DNA from: Adiantum capillus-veneris
Taxonomy: Eukaryota > Streptophyta > Polypodiopsida > Polypodiales > Pteridaceae
DNA length: 64,000 nucleotides
Direction of reading: 5' to 3'
Assembly: GCA_014529385.2 (NCBI GenBank)
Contig: CM043953.1
Coordinates: 78,535,338 to 78,599,337, forward strand
The notes beneath the pieces were generated by a model. It saw only the letters and a program-made list of their open reading frames with translations, did not search any database and was not told where the DNA came from. A program made the position numbers and the translations under genes. Below are positions 50,303 to 62,608 of this stretch, in pieces. Each line of letters opens with the position of its first letter. Within the stretch, counting starts at the first letter, position 1.

Positions 50303-52327
50303 TCAGTCTACAAAGGGGAGTAAGCCCAAAGCTTTGCAGAAAGCTTCAAGCTTCTCACGAGACAATGCCTTTGTGAAAAGATCTGCAAGGTTGTCCTGTG
50401 TTGGCACATAAGCCAAGCTGATCTCTCCTGCTGAGAGCCTCTCCCTGACATAGTGGTAATGCACCTCAATGTGCTTTGTGCGACCATGAAAAACTGGGTT
50501 CCTCGCAAATGTCAATGCGCTCTGACTGTCAGTGTAGATAGTGTTGGCAGTGTCCTGTCCAACACCCAAATCAGCCATAAGGCATCTTAGCCATACAGCC
50601 TCAACCGTAGTTGTGAAGACTGCCCTGTACTCAGCCTCACAACTCGAAGTGGCCACAGTAGGTTGCTTCTTGCTCACCCATGATATACATGAACTGCCAA
50701 GCATAAACAAAAACCACTTGTGGACACTCGCGTGTCAAAACAACCAGCCCAATTTGAGTCCGAAAAAGCATGTAAGTCTGGTGGCAATGATTCCCCCTTG
50801 GGATAAAACAAGCCAAGATGTAAAGTGCCACTAAGGTAGCGGAAAATCCTCTTGACAGCCTGCCAATGCTTAGACCCTGGGCTATGCATAAATCTGCTGA
50901 CCTATGAGACTGCAAACTGAATATCCGGCCTCGTGTTGCATACATAAATGAGGCAGCCAACAACAATTTAATAAAGAGTGACATCAGCAGGATCACCAGC
51001 ATCATGTAGACTCTACTTCAAACCTGCTTCCATGGGAGTGGCAATAGGTTTGCAATCCTCAAGTCCAAACTTACATAGCAATGTCTCTATGTAACTTTTT
51101 TGACACAAGGCAATACCACCATCACACTGCTTAAACTGTATACCCAAGTAATGATGCAACAGCCCCAATCTTTCATCTTGAAAGTGGCATTCAAATCATC
51201 CTTACATTCAGCAATATGTCTCTCATTTGGTCCAGTGATCAACAAATCCTCAACATAAAGAACCACAATGAGAAGTACATCACCCTCACTCTTTGCATAC
51301 AATGTGCTTTCTGTTGGACTATTACGAAAGCCTCGTTTAACCAAATGAGTGTCATCTTTCTCATACCAAGCACGAGGAGATTGCTTCAACCCATACAAAG
51401 CCTTCTTACATCTGCACACTTTGTCCTCTTGTCCTTTTATGACAAAACCGCGAGGCTGCGTTACATAAACTTCCTCAAATATGTCACCATTTAAGAAAGC
51501 AGTAACAATGTCTGATTGATGTACATCCCAACCAAAATGAGCTGTCAACGCACATAGAAAACGCATTGTAGTCATACAACAAGTGGGAGCAAAAGTCTCT
51601 TCATAATCTATGCCTTTTTTATGTTCATAATCCTTTGCAACAAGTCGAGCCTTATGGCAATTCATCTCACCATCCGGCTTGCGTTTCAACTTGTAATCCC
51701 ACTTCGTACCAATGTTTTTGTTAGGAGGAAAATCACATAAAGTCCATGTGTCATTTTCTATAGGTGCATCATATTCTAATTGCATGGCAGCCATCCAATT
51801 TTTTAAATTTTGTGCTTCATCAAAAGACAAAGGCTCCTCAAAATCATGTAAGCTAGACACAGCCAAAGCATAACAATCTGATGCATAAGATGCATGGTGA
51901 GAGCCTGAACGAGTACGACTAGACAAAGGTGCATCCAATTTACTGTCACGCAAAGTGTGCACCAGCCATTTTGGCATACCTCTAGCTTTGCTCATTTTTA
52001 GCCCTTTCCTCATCAAGTACATCATGTACATCTACATCAGTAATAGGATGATCTGTAACATTTTCAAAACCCCCATAGGCTGTACATTTGCCTCATTGGA
52101 ACTTACATCGTATTTCCACCACTGAAAAGAGGCAACAAAGTGTCATAAATGTCCTGTGAGCTTACATTACTGTCTCTAGTACATGACAGCAAGGGCTGAA
52201 CAGAATCTTCGACAAACACTACATCCCGTGAAACCAGAACACGTTTGCGGATAATACAACCTATAACCTTTGCTTTCAGCACTATAACCAACAAAAATAC
52301 ATTTGATAGCCTTATCATCCAATTTTC
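50303..52327 (-). pseudogene. Copia-B integrase tail, reverse transcriptase and RNase H, broken
   Basis: Begins in the integrase tail cut by Copia-A (KAIKCIFVGYSAESKGYR). The RT has NDTWTLCDFP, GTKWDYKLKRKPDG, CHKARLVAKDYE, GIDYEETFAPT, SDIVTAFLNGD and ALYGLKQSPRAWY, but the catalytic box reads YVEDLLITG in place of YVDD. After FKMKDWG the frame changes near 51,180; RNase H continues (FSDSNWAGC, then in a further frame WVSKKQPTVATSSCEAEYR, HGRTKHIEVHYHYVRE, LADLFTKALS) to a stop at 50,303. Confidence 0.9.
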
Positions 52328-52648
52328 TGTTGAGATGTCGAGCTCTACATCTTGAGCTCGCATCCACTACGGGTCTTGGCCGCCCACGGCATTTACTCAC
52401 TGGCGCGTTAGGTGACCGACATGGAGGATCTCTGCCAGTGATTCTACAGCTGGACTACACTTATAGTGCCAGCCTAGTACGCTTCTAGCGTGTTCACACT
52501 TAGTGACCACATGTACATATGTGCTACTTTTCAGCTTTAGCACTTAGTCATTTTGTGCTCTCTTTTTTGTACGAAGAAGAAGAAGCTTTCCATCTCTGTG
52601 TGCTTTGTGCCTGTCTTGTGTAGCTCTCTTGTATATTCATTCTTTACA
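52328..52648 (+). repeat. 5' LTR of Copia-A
   Basis: TGTTGAGATGTCG to CATTCTTTACA. It ends immediately before TGGTATCAGCGC. Confidence 0.95.
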
Positions 52649-52660
52649 TGGTATCAGCGC
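52649..52660 (+). other. Primer binding site of Copia-A (initiator tRNA-Met type)
   Basis: TGGTATCAGCGC, one mismatch from TGGTATCAGAGC, abutting the LTR. Confidence 0.9.
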
Positions 52661-52961
52661 CTGGTGCAGGCAAGAGAGGCTAAGATAGCAAGAGCATCAC
52701 AATCCCTTCGTTCGCAATCCACGACCAGATGTCGAAGGCTCCCCGCGCAGCGGAAAAAATTTTAGGGGTTTTTCGTACAAGTTTCTGAACAGGTCTCCAA
52801 AGTGCAGTACACAGACATTTACTGTACAAGTACAGTGGTTGTATGTACGCTTGATTGTGGACACTCGTTGAGTGTAGAAAGCGTTACAGGTACCACGATA
52901 GCAGGTTCAGCAGATTTGCAGGTTTTTGCAGAATGCATCTATTTTGTCTTAGTGCTTCAAG

Positions 52962-53951
52962 ATGTCTGACGGTTTCAGTCAGATTGTTACTGAGAAGCTT
53001 GAGAAAAATAACTACCCTGCATGGAAGTTCAGAATAACAAATTTCCTAAAAGGAAAAGGTTATTGGGACTATGTAGAAGGAGACAATGAAAAGGAACCAG
53101 AGATTCCCGAGGCAAATGCTACAGCAGAACAAAGGAAAGCTTTGACGGACTGGCAACAAGGCCAGAGCAAAGTGATGTATTGGCTTTCTATGAGCATCAC
53201 AGATGGCATGATGGGGTATCTACAGGATGTTGAAACCCCCGCCATTGCATGGAGAAACTTAGGCAGAGTGTTCGAGGTGAACACCAAGGCCAGGAAGCTT
53301 CAACTAAAGTCGGAGCTAAATCAGGTTAAGAGAAACAACCTCTCCATCAATGATTATGCTTTGAAGATCAAGAGTATCATTGAGGCTCTTGGATCTATTA
53401 AAGTCTCAGTGGAAGATGATGACATTGTCCGTGCATGCTTGGATGGTCTAGGAGATGAGTATGTACATTTCAAGTCTTCCATGAATACAAGAGACGACAT
53501 CCCCGTGTTCCAAGATTTGATTTCTATGCTTATTCTTGAGGAGAAGAACCTTGACACATCTTCTTCTTATGGCAGAAATAGGTCTGAACAGGCCTTCTAT
53601 TCTAACTCCAACAAAGGTAGAGATAGAGGTCGTGGTCGAGGCCCAAGGGGTTGTAGGGGCCAATTTCAAGAAGTTCAATCAAATCAAAACAATACAGGTG
53701 GCAGGGGAAACCAGTCTCAAGGTAGGGGGAGTCATAGAGGTCGTGGTGCAGGATCAAGCAGGCAGCAACATACTGCAGATAGCAGAGAATGTTGGACTTG
53801 TGGTGAAAGAGGTCACATGTCACGTGACTGTCCAAAGGGAAAAGCAAGTGGAAAGAGAGAACATGGCAACTATGCATCTACTAGAAGAGATGCAGATGAC
53901 AACAAAAACGAGTGCATGTTTGTTATGAAGCATGTAATGAATACTGAATGA
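52962..53951 (+). CDS. gag: gag of Copia-A
   Basis: A 329-codon open frame starting MSDGFSQIVTEKLEKNNYPA, the usual copia opening in which the protein binds the element core (NNYPAWKFRI, KGYWDYVEG). The UBN2-type capsid region follows (MYWLSMSITDGMMGYLQD, AWRNLGRVFE, LKSELNQVKRNNLSINDY, ACLDGLGDEYVHF), then an Arg/Gly-rich stretch (RGRDRGRGRG) and the zinc knuckle CWTCGERGHMSRDC. The stop TGA at 53,949-53,951 overlaps an ATG at 53,948 that opens the pol frame. The start is the first ATG of this frame after the primer site in an intact context. Confidence 0.93.
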   Translation: MSDGFSQIVTEKLEKNNYPAWKFRITNFLKGKGYWDYVEGDNEKEPEIPEANATAEQRKALTDWQQGQSKVMYWLSMSITDGMMGYLQDVETPAIAWRNLGRVFEVNTKARKLQLKSELNQVKRNNLSINDYALKIKSIIEALGSIKVSVEDDDIVRACLDGLGDEYVHFKSSMNTRDDIPVFQDLISMLILEEKNLDTSSSYGRNRSEQAFYSNSNKGRDRGRGRGPRGCRGQFQEVQSNQNNTGGRGNQSQGRGSHRGRGAGSSRQQHTADSRECWTCGERGHMSRDCPKGKASGKREHGNYASTRRDADDNKNECMFVMKHVMNTE

Positions 53952-56900
53952 CTGCAGAGAATTCCACCCAAGATGATGTTTGGTATGTGGATTTAGGTAC
54001 CTCTAATCACATGACGTCTCGTGGAGAGTGGTTTAGAGATATGCGCAAACCAGATGTGTCAGGCTATGTGTAGACAGGAGATGACACAGCTCACCCCATT
54101 GCTCATGTAGGGGACATACCTCTAAATATGAAGAGTGGGAAATCAAAGTACTTAGCAGATGTACTTCATGTCCCAAACATTACAAAGAATCTTGTTTCTG
54201 TTGGACAAATGGTTGAGCAGGGTTTGCAGGTTCACTTCAATCCCAATGGCTGTTATGTAGAAGATTTCCAGAATGGCTGTAAGCTGATCACAGAGGGCAA
54301 ATGTGTGGGAAGAATGTTTACGCTGAATGTAGACATGCCTGAGGTAAAAGCTGCATTATTTGCACAGGGCACAGGTGTTGTGGCTGATGTTGACATTTGG
54401 CACAAACGCATTGGCCATGTCAATGAGCAGAGATTGTGCAGCATGCAATCAAAACAGATTGTAAAAGGTTTGCCCAAATTCAAGGTGGATGGTATGCATA
54501 AAGTGTGTGCAGCATGGCAGTTTGGAAAACAGTCAAAGGGCTCATTTCCACATGAGCGCAATGTATGTAAAAAGCCACTTGAGGTGGTGCACACAGATGT
54601 TTGGGGTCCAACCGATACTGCAAGTATACATGGTTGCAGGTATTATGTCTCTTTCATTGATGACCATACAAGGAAAGTATGGGTCTACTTCATGCATAAC
54701 AAAAGTGAAGTGTTTGGTCACTTTCAAGACTTCAAAGTCATGATTGAGAAGGAGACAGATATGCAAATCAAGACATTGAGGTGAGATGGAGGGGGAGAGT
54801 ACTTCTCCAACGATTTTTCGAATTTTTTGCGAATGCATGGTATACGCGGGCAGTTTACATGCAGATATACTCCACAGCAGAATGGGGTCGCAGAAAGGAA
54901 AAACAGGCACATTGCAGACGTTGCAAGTGCATTGATGAATGAGAAGAACATGCCTCATCATTTCTGGGCTGAAGCTGTAAATACAGTTGTGTACATTATG
55001 AACAGGACACCTACAGTTGCGGTGCATGATGTAACACCTGAGGAAAAGTTTACAGGTACAAAGCCTGATTTGGCACACTTGAAACTGTTTGGCTGCATAG
55101 CTTACGTGCATGTACCAGATGAGTTGCATAGGAAATTGGATCCTAAATCAGAGAAATGTATTCTTGTGGGATATTCCCTTGAACAAAAGGGGTACAAGTG
55201 CTACAATCCTACTACACGAGAATTACGAGTGAGCAAAGATGTAGTCTTTGATGAGATGAGCAGTTGGTACAGTAATGCACATGGCACTATTGGGGCTGAT
55301 GTAAAAGATGACGTGGTTGTACAAAATGTGAGGCCACAGTCACAGGTTTTGAGTGGACCACAAGAGTCGTCTTCTCGTGGCTCTGTTGAGAAGCCATGTA
55401 ATGGTAGACTACGTACGCAGGTTACTCCACCAACAGGTACAGGGAATGTATCACGAAAAGGAAAGGAAAAGGTTGATGAACCTCCCTTTATGGCTGATGC
55501 ATCATCAGGTTTTTCACATGTAGACATGGATTCAGATGGTTCAGAACAAATTCTTGATGAGGAATTTGGAATTCCGGCTGTTAGGACACCTGGTGTAAGG
55601 AAAGTAAAAGAAAATGCTAGAGGGCAAAGGAGTGACCCAGGACCGCGCAGATCTAACAGAGTCAGAAATCCAGTTAAGAAATTGACTTATGATGGGTATC
55701 TAGCGCATCACCAAGCCTACATGGCTAAGGTGATACAGGATGTGGAGCCCACATGTTTTGAGGATGCAGTTGGAAATGTGCATTGGGATGATGCAATGAA
55801 TGAAGAGATGGCTGCATTGGAAGCAAACGACACATGGGAGCTGGTGCCATTGCCAAGTGGCAAGAAAGCTATTGGCTGTAAATGGGTGTATAAAACCAAG
55901 CATAAGGCTGATGGTAACATTGAGCGTCACAAGGCAAGGCTGGTCTCAAAGGGTTATGCATAGATGTATGGCATAGACTATGAGGAGACCTTTGCTCCAG
56001 TGGCAAAGATGATGACTGTGAGAGCTGTCATAGCAGTGGCTGCATCTAGAGGATGGATTATGCATCAAATGGATGTAAAGAATGCCTTCTTGAATGGTGA
56101 GTTGCAAGAGGAAGTGTATATGGATCAGCCACCTGGTTATGTCGATCCAGGTTACCCAGATTATGTATGCAGGCTTCTCAAAGCCTTGTATGGTTTGAAG
56201 CAGGGCTCTAGAGCATGGTATGACAGGATTGCCAAGTATCTTGTCAGTATTGGGTTTAGGAGAGCTCATGCTGATCATTCACTCTATGTACGTGAGAGTG
56301 ATGTGGGGATTGTGGTCATTACCATATATGTAGATGACCTTATTATTGTGGGTGACAATGCTATGGAAATTGACCATGTGAAGGGTCTTCTCAAACAGGA
56401 GTTTGAAATGAAAGATTTGGGTGAGTTGCGCTACTTTCTTGGCATTGAGGTGATCAGGACTCCAGAGGGTGTATGGCTGTCACAGAGACAGTATGCTTTG
56501 GACATGTTGTCAAAGTATGGTATGGCTGATTGTAAGCCAATTTCTATTCCCTTGGATGTGAATGCAAAGCTGAGTGTAGAGAAGGGTCATGTTGTTGAGG
56601 ATGTCAAGATGTACAGGAAGATTGTGGGTAGTCTAATCTATTTGACTATCACGAGGCCAGACTTGAGCTACATAGAAGGCTTGGAGAGTCATTTCATGCA
56701 GCTTCCGAGGAAGCCACATTTGGATGGAGTACGACACACACTTCGGTATGTGCAAGGGACTCTTGACTACGCATTGTTCTATGCAGCACATGCGCCATTA
56801 GCATTGTATGGGTATACAGATGCAGATTGGGCAGGTAGCATTGTTGATAGGAGATCTACGAGTGGATTCATGTTCTCTTTTGGGAGTGTTGCTGTTACTT

Positions 56901-57313
56901 GGAGCAGTAAAAAGCAGCCTACGGTTGCTTTATCGAGCACAGAGGCCGAGTACAGAGGTGCAGTAGTTGTAGCGTGCAAGGTAGCTTGGCTACGCACATT
57001 ACTTGAGGACTTGGGAGTGCAGGTGGACCAGCAGATTTTCATCCATTATGACAACCTCAGCAGCATGCAGTTGGCTAGGCACCCAATGTTCCATGCCAGG
57101 ACCAAGCACATAGAGGTCCATTACCACTACGTTCGAGAGAGAGTGTTGGCGGGCGACATCGACTTGGTCTACGTCAGCACAGAGGAGAAGATAGCGGATA
57201 TCTTTACCAAGGCCCTCGGAGCTGAGAAGCTTCGACGTTTCCGGACTATGCTTGGACTCTGCGACATGCAGAGCTCGAGGGGGAGTGTTGAGATGTCGAG
57301 CTCTACATCTTGA
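53948..57313 (+). pseudogene. pol: pol of Copia-A: protease, integrase, RT, RNase H, with three stops
   Basis: One frame over about 1,120 codons, interrupted by TAG at 54,071, TGA at 54,782 and TAG at 55,961. The protease box is WYVDLGTSNHMTS (usual DSGAS/C, so Ser to Leu after the Asp). The pre-integrase zinc region has WHKRIGH and VCAAWQFGKQ (second Cys is Trp). Integrase acidic residues are seen in HTDVWGP, the DGGGEY context and GVAERKNRH. RT has WVYKTKHKADG, DYEETFAPVAKM, MDVKNAFLNGEL, ALYGLKQGSRAWYD and intact YVDDLIIVG. RNase H has YTDADWAGS, SSTEAEYRG and HYHYVRERV. The frame ends 28 bp inside the 3' LTR, reading through the purine tract. The stop at 55,961 could be CAG to TAG. Confidence 0.93.
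57271..57285 (+). other. Polypurine tract of Copia-A
   Basis: GAGCTCGAGGGGGAG abutting the 3' LTR and lying within the end of the pol frame. Confidence 0.85.
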
Positions 57314-57600
57314 GCTGGCATCCACTACGGGTCTTGGCCGCTTACAGCATTTACTCACTGGCGCGTTAGGTGACCAACACGGAGGATCTCTGCCAGTGAT
57401 TCTACAGCTACACTTATAGTGCCAACCTAGTACGCTTCTAGCATGTTCACACTTAGTGACCGCATGTACATATGTGCTACTTTTCAGCTTTATCACTTAG
57501 TCATTTGTACTCTCTTTTCTGTACGAAGAAGAAGAAGCTTTCCATCTCTGTGTGCTTTGTGCTTGTCTTGTGTAGCTCTCTTGTATATTCATTATTTACA
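57286..57600 (+). repeat. 3' LTR of Copia-A
   Basis: TGTTGAGATGTCG to CATTATTTACA, followed directly by the target copy TTTTC. Confidence 0.95.
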
Positions 57601-58745
57601 TTTTCTACGTTGTGTTTGTGGTACCAAGCATATGCCAAACAGCCAAAAGCACGCATGTGCTCAATAGAAGGCTTTCTATCATGCCATGCTTCATATGGAG
57701 TAATAGACTGCAAAGCTTTCGTAGGACACCTGATGGCCTCGAGCCAAAAAGAATGCGGCAAAGCTTGACTTTTGACCATACATCGTGACATTTCCGTCAA
57801 TGACCTGTTTTTCCTCTCAGCAACACCATTTTGCTGAGGTGTATAAGGCACTGTACATTGGTGTTTTATCCCACGACTAGCCAGAAATGCATTGAATACA
57901 TGAAACATATACTCCACCCCTCGATCAGAACAGAGGGTGCCCATAGTGCATTTCGGGACATTTTCAGCCATAGCCAGAAATTGTTTGAAGCACATAAAAA
58001 CTTCAGACTTCGCTTTAAGCGGAAATACTCATGCATGCCTGGAGTAATCATCAATAAAAGTCACGCAGTACAGGTAATTGCCCAAGGACGGAGTTTTCAT
58101 GGGCCCACAAACATCACTATGCACAAGCTGCAACCTGCATGTGGCCCGAACTGAACCATCCTTGTGGAAACTTAGAACGCTGCATCTTACCCAAAATATA
58201 GCCTTCATAAACATGTTTGACAGGTGCTTCAAGAGGCGGCAAGGAAGCAACCATATTAGATATCTGCAAACGCAGCAAATTGAAAAAATTCAGATGACCA
58301 AAACATGCATGCCAAAGTTTTGCATCTGAAATAGCCCTTGAATCTGCAACAGCATTTGCAAAATTTTGTCCACACTTGTCATACAAAGTGAGCTTATACA
58401 TCCCACGACACAAAAGGCTTGATGCAACAATTTCATCACCAAAACTGAGATCATGAACTGTACATCTGTCTACAAGACCAAGTCTAGCAAGTGCGGATAC
58501 AAACAAGAGATTCTTCTCCCAGCTACATAAAGTGCATCAACAAGTGTGAAGGAACTACCATTTGCAGCAGTAAGCACAATCTTTCCAACTCCCTGAACCG
58601 GATAAGAGGCATTGTTGGCACAAGTGACTAAATTCCCATGAGGGACAGACTTGAGAGAGGTAAAAAATTCACGATGTGAGGTAATGTGCTTTGTAGCACC
58701 ACTGTCGAAATACCACACATGTGAATCTACAGCACTGACAAGCAT
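57601..58745 (-). pseudogene. Copia-B protease and integrase (duplicate unit 1), broken
   Basis: Starts MLVSAVDSHVWYFDSGATKHITS, a normal protease box DSGAT. The pre-integrase region has AKLWHACFGHLNF, but the C-x2-C pair reads VYEGYILGKMQ: both cysteines are tyrosines. Integrase acids are visible in HSDVCGP, LCSDRGVEY and GVAERKNR. Frame changes occur near 58,480 and 58,130 and a stop near 58,030. The frame is then cut by Copia-A at 57,600 and resumes at 52,327. Confidence 0.88.
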
Positions 58746-59799
58746 GCATCATGGACAACAGGATTGTGAGTACACTCTGCGCTAAAAGACCATTCTGCAT
58801 CAACATTAGCATCACAGTCTCCTTTCACAGAAGACTCAACAATGGCTGCATTTGTAGTGGAACCAGCATTTGCAGTGGAACCACCCTCTTTCTTCTTAGC
58901 CTCTTTGGCCTTCAATTTAGGACACGACTTGATCAAGTGATCATTAGCTTTACAATAATGGCAACGCATCTTCTTTTTGCCCTTATCACCAGAATTTCCA
59001 GACGAATTTCTGCCAGCAGAATCATTAGGAACAGAATTTTTGCCACTCGCAGCAGAACCATAAGAAGTGGTTGCATTGCTGTTACCACCCTTTCTTTGAG
59101 AAGCAATAAAAGCCTGTTCAACTGCATGCTGCCTAGTCCTCTTTTTTCTGCAGAGTGACTCTTGCAACAGCGATGTGCATAATGCATCAAACTTGACAAC
59201 TTCAGGATTTCCTTGGGTCATAAGTCTCCAAGTACTAGTAAAAGTCTGGTAAGAATCTGGTAAGGCATCAAGAATAGTCTGCACTAGGGAACTGTTTGAA
59301 TGACTTCACGTGCAGAAATGAGTTGCTCATTGATATCCTTGACACTAGCAAGTAAAGTGTCCATATCATCTTCCTCATGCATAATCTTCGACTCTAGCTC
59401 TTTACGCAGCAAAGCAATTTTAGCCTCATTGCGACTTGCATAAAGACCAGCTAAAATATCCCAAGCCTGTTTTGCAGATTTTGTTGAACGGATGTGAGGA
59501 ACAATGGTGCACTTCACAGAAAACGCAATCAATGCATGAGCCTGCGCATCCTTAACATCCCAATGAGCTTGTTCTTCCGTAGGCAAAACAACTCTAACAG
59601 CAGCAAGACCTGCAATATCCTCAACATCGCCTACATCCTCAGAACCAGGACGTACATCAATGCCCTACACAATGTTCCAGACGCCCTTTGACACAAGAAC
59701 ATGTTGCATCATATAATCCCACATAGGGCAATTGTCCCCATCCAACCTGTCCTCAGCAGCAAACATCTTGAACACATCTGTGTTGTTGTTGTCAGCCAT
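58727..59799 (-). pseudogene. gag: Copia-B gag (duplicate unit 1), broken
   Basis: Starts MADNNNTDVFKMFAAEDRLD with GDNCPMWDYMMQHVL (copia gag opening). A TAG follows WNIV at about 59,665, a frame change lies near 59,284, and the later part carries the capsid end (ILDALPDSYQTF), a Ser/Asn-rich linker and the knuckle CHYCKANDHLIKSC. The gag frame ends about 19 bp inside the protease frame. The same lesions occur in the second unit. Confidence 0.88.
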
Positions 59800-60147
59800 G
59801 GTAAATGTTGCACCTGATGTGAAAACTTCCCGAAAATAGGAGAAACGAAACGAGAACAACACGTGCTATATAGCACAAACCGTAGAAGACTATAAGGCAC
59901 CTGCTATGCAAAAAATGGCACTAACAGAAATTCTGCACAAAATGACAAAATTGTCTGTGCAGACCTGCCTGTAGTGGAAACAGAGGTTGAAACGAGTCCA
60001 AATCAAAAATCTTAGTAGACTAAGCTCTAAGAGCTCCCCTGGAATATTTGTCGACCTGCGAACGCTCACCAAACCTCACTGTAATCGGAGAGTGTGAGCA
60101 GGCGTGTGCTGGAGCAGCTGGCGACTAAGCCTGGGAGGATGAAAACT

Positions 60148-60211
60148 GCTCTGATACCAATTGTTGGAATTAGGGTTGCAGAGAAACGCACACAGCTTGG
60201 AGAAGATGAAG
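60148..60211 (-). repeat. Internal truncated LTR and second primer site at the duplication junction
   Basis: Holds TGGTATCAGAGC in sense orientation (60,148-60,159) and, from 60,162, only the last 50 bp of the Copia-B LTR. Confidence 0.92.
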
Positions 60212-61206
60212 GAATGCGACAAAGCTTGATTTTTGACCATACATCGTGACATTTCCGTCAGTGACCTGTTTTTCCTCTCAGCAACACCATTTTGCTGAGG
60301 TGTATAAGGCACTGTACATTGGTGTTTTATCCCACGACTAGCCAGAAATGCATTGAATTCATGAAACATATACTCCCCCCCTCGATCAGAACGGAGGGTG
60401 CCCATAGTACATTTCGGGACATTTTCAACCATAGCCAGAAATTGTTTCAAGCACATAAAAACTTCGGACTTCGCTTTAAGCGGAAATACTCATGCATGCT
60501 TGGAGAATTCATCAATGAAAGTCACGCAGTAAAGGTAATTGCCCAAGGATGGAGTTTGCATGGGCCCACAAACATCACTATGCACAAGCTGCAACCTGCA
60601 TGTGGCCCGAACTTAACCATCCTTGTGGAAACTTAGAACGCTGCATCTTACCCAAAATATAGCCTTCATAAACATGTTTGACAGGTGCTTCAAGAGGCGG
60701 CAAGGAAGCAACCATATTAGATTTCTGCAAACGCAGCAAACTAAAAAAATTCAGATGACCAAAACATGCATGCCAAAGTTTTGCATCTGAAATAGCCCTT
60801 GAATCTGCAACAGCATTTGCAAAATTTTGTCCACACTTGTCATACAAAGTGAGCTTATACAGCCCACGACACAAAAGGCTTGATGCAACAATTTCATCAC
60901 CAAAACTGAGATCATGAATTGTACATCTGTCTACAAGACCAAGTCTAGCAAGTGCGGATACAAACAAGAGATTCTTCTCCCAGCTACATAAAGTGCATCA
61001 ACAAGTGTGAAGGAACTGCCATTTGCAGCAGTAAGCACAATCTTTCCAACTCCCTGAACCGGATAAGAGGCATTGTTGGCACAAGTGATTGAATTCCCAT
61101 GAGGGACAGACTCGAGAGAGGTAAAAAATTCACGATGTGAGGTAATGTGCTTTGTAGCACCACTGTCGAAATACCACACATGTGAATCTACAGCACTGAC
61201 AAGCAT
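60212..61206 (-). pseudogene. Copia-B protease and partial integrase (duplicate unit 2)
   Basis: Same order and main lesions as unit 1, including VYEGYILGKMQ. The integrase core here reads LRSDRGGEYMF, nearer the family form than LCSDRGVEY of unit 1, so these differences arose after duplication. It ends at the junction after ALSHSF, where the reading frame runs into truncated LTR. Confidence 0.88.
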
Positions 61207-62260
61207 GCATCATGGACAACAGGATTGTGAGTACACTCTGCGCTAAAAGACCATTTTGCATCAACATTAGCATCACAGTCTCCTTTCACAGAAGACTCAA
61301 CAATGGTTGCATTTATAGTGGAACCAGCATTTGCAGTGGAACCACCCTCTTTCTTCTTAGCCTCTTTGGCCTTCAATTTAGGACACGACTTGATCAAGTG
61401 ATCATTAGCTTTACAATAATGGCAACGCATCTTCTTTTTGCCCTTATCACCAAAATTTCCAGACGAATTTCTGCCAACAGAATCATTAGGAACAGAATTT
61501 TTGCCACTCGCAGCAGAACCATAAGAAGTGGTTGCATTGCTGTTACCACCCTTTCTTTGAGAAGCAATAAAAGCCTGTTCAACTGCATGCTGCCTAGTCC
61601 TCTTTTTTCTGCAGAGTGACTCTTGCAACAGCAATGTGCATAATGCATCAAACTTGACAACTTCAGGATTTCCTTGGGTCATAAGTCTCCAAGTACTAGC
61701 AAAAGTCTTGTAAGAATCTGGTAAGGCATCAAGAATAGTCTGCACTAGGGAACTGTCTGAATGACTTCACGTGCAGAAATGAGTTGCTCATTGATATCCT
61801 TGACACTAGCAAGTAAAGTGTCCATATCATCTTCCTCATGCATAATCTTCGACTCTAGCTCTTTACGCAGCAAAGCAATTTTAGCCTCATTACGACTTGC
61901 ATAAAGACCAGCCAAAATATCCCAAGCCTGTTTTGCAGATTTTGTTGAACGGATGTGAGGAACAATGGTGCACTTCACAGAAAACGCAATCAATGCATGA
62001 GCCTGCGCATCCTTAACATCCCAACGAGCTTGTTCTTCCGTAGGCAAAACAACTCTAACAGCAGCAAGACCTCCAATATCCTCAACATCGCCTACATCCT
62101 CAGAACCAGGACGTACATCAATGCCCTACACAATGTTCCAGACGCCCTTTGACACAAGAACATGTTGCATCATATAATCCCACATAGGGCAATTGTCCCC
62201 ATCCAACCTGTCCTCAGCAGCAAACATCTTGAACACATCTGTGTTGTTGTTGTCAGCCAT
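61188..62260 (-). pseudogene. gag: Copia-B gag (duplicate unit 2), broken
   Basis: Copy of the unit-1 gag with the same TAG after WNIV, the same frame change after VIQTVP and the same knuckle CHYCKANDHLIKSC. Only a handful of residues differ (for example FASTWRL versus FTSTWRL). Confidence 0.88.
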
Positions 62261-62608
62261 GGTAAATGTTGCACCTAATGTGAAAACTTCCCGAAAATAG
62301 GAGAAACGAAACGAGAACAACACGTGCTATATAGCACAAACCGTAGAAGACTATAAGGAACCTGCTATGCAAAAAATGGCACTAACAGAAATTATGCACA
62401 AAATAACAAAATTGCCTGTGCAGACCTGCCTGTAGTGGAAACAGACGTTGAAACGAGTCCAAATCAAAAATCTTAGTAGACTAAGCTCTAAGAGCTCCCC
62501 CGGAATATTTGTCGACCTACGAACACTCGCCAAACCTCACTGTAATCGGAGAAAGTGAGCAGGCGTGTGCTGGAGCAGCTAGCGACTAAGCCTGGGAGGA
62601 TGTAAACT

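Larger units (their letters stand above)
52328..57600 (+). mobile_element. Copia-A: Ty1/copia element inserted in Copia-B
   Basis: LTRs of 321 and 315 bp, Met-type primer site, gag, pol and purine tract in canonical order. TTTTC lies directly outside both ends (52,323-52,327 and 57,601-57,605), and the interrupted Copia-B integrase frame resumes across the site. By eye the LTRs differ at about 15 positions plus two small indels. All catalytic motifs of RT and RNase H are present; three interior stops and a changed protease box suggest it is now inactive. Confidence 0.95.
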
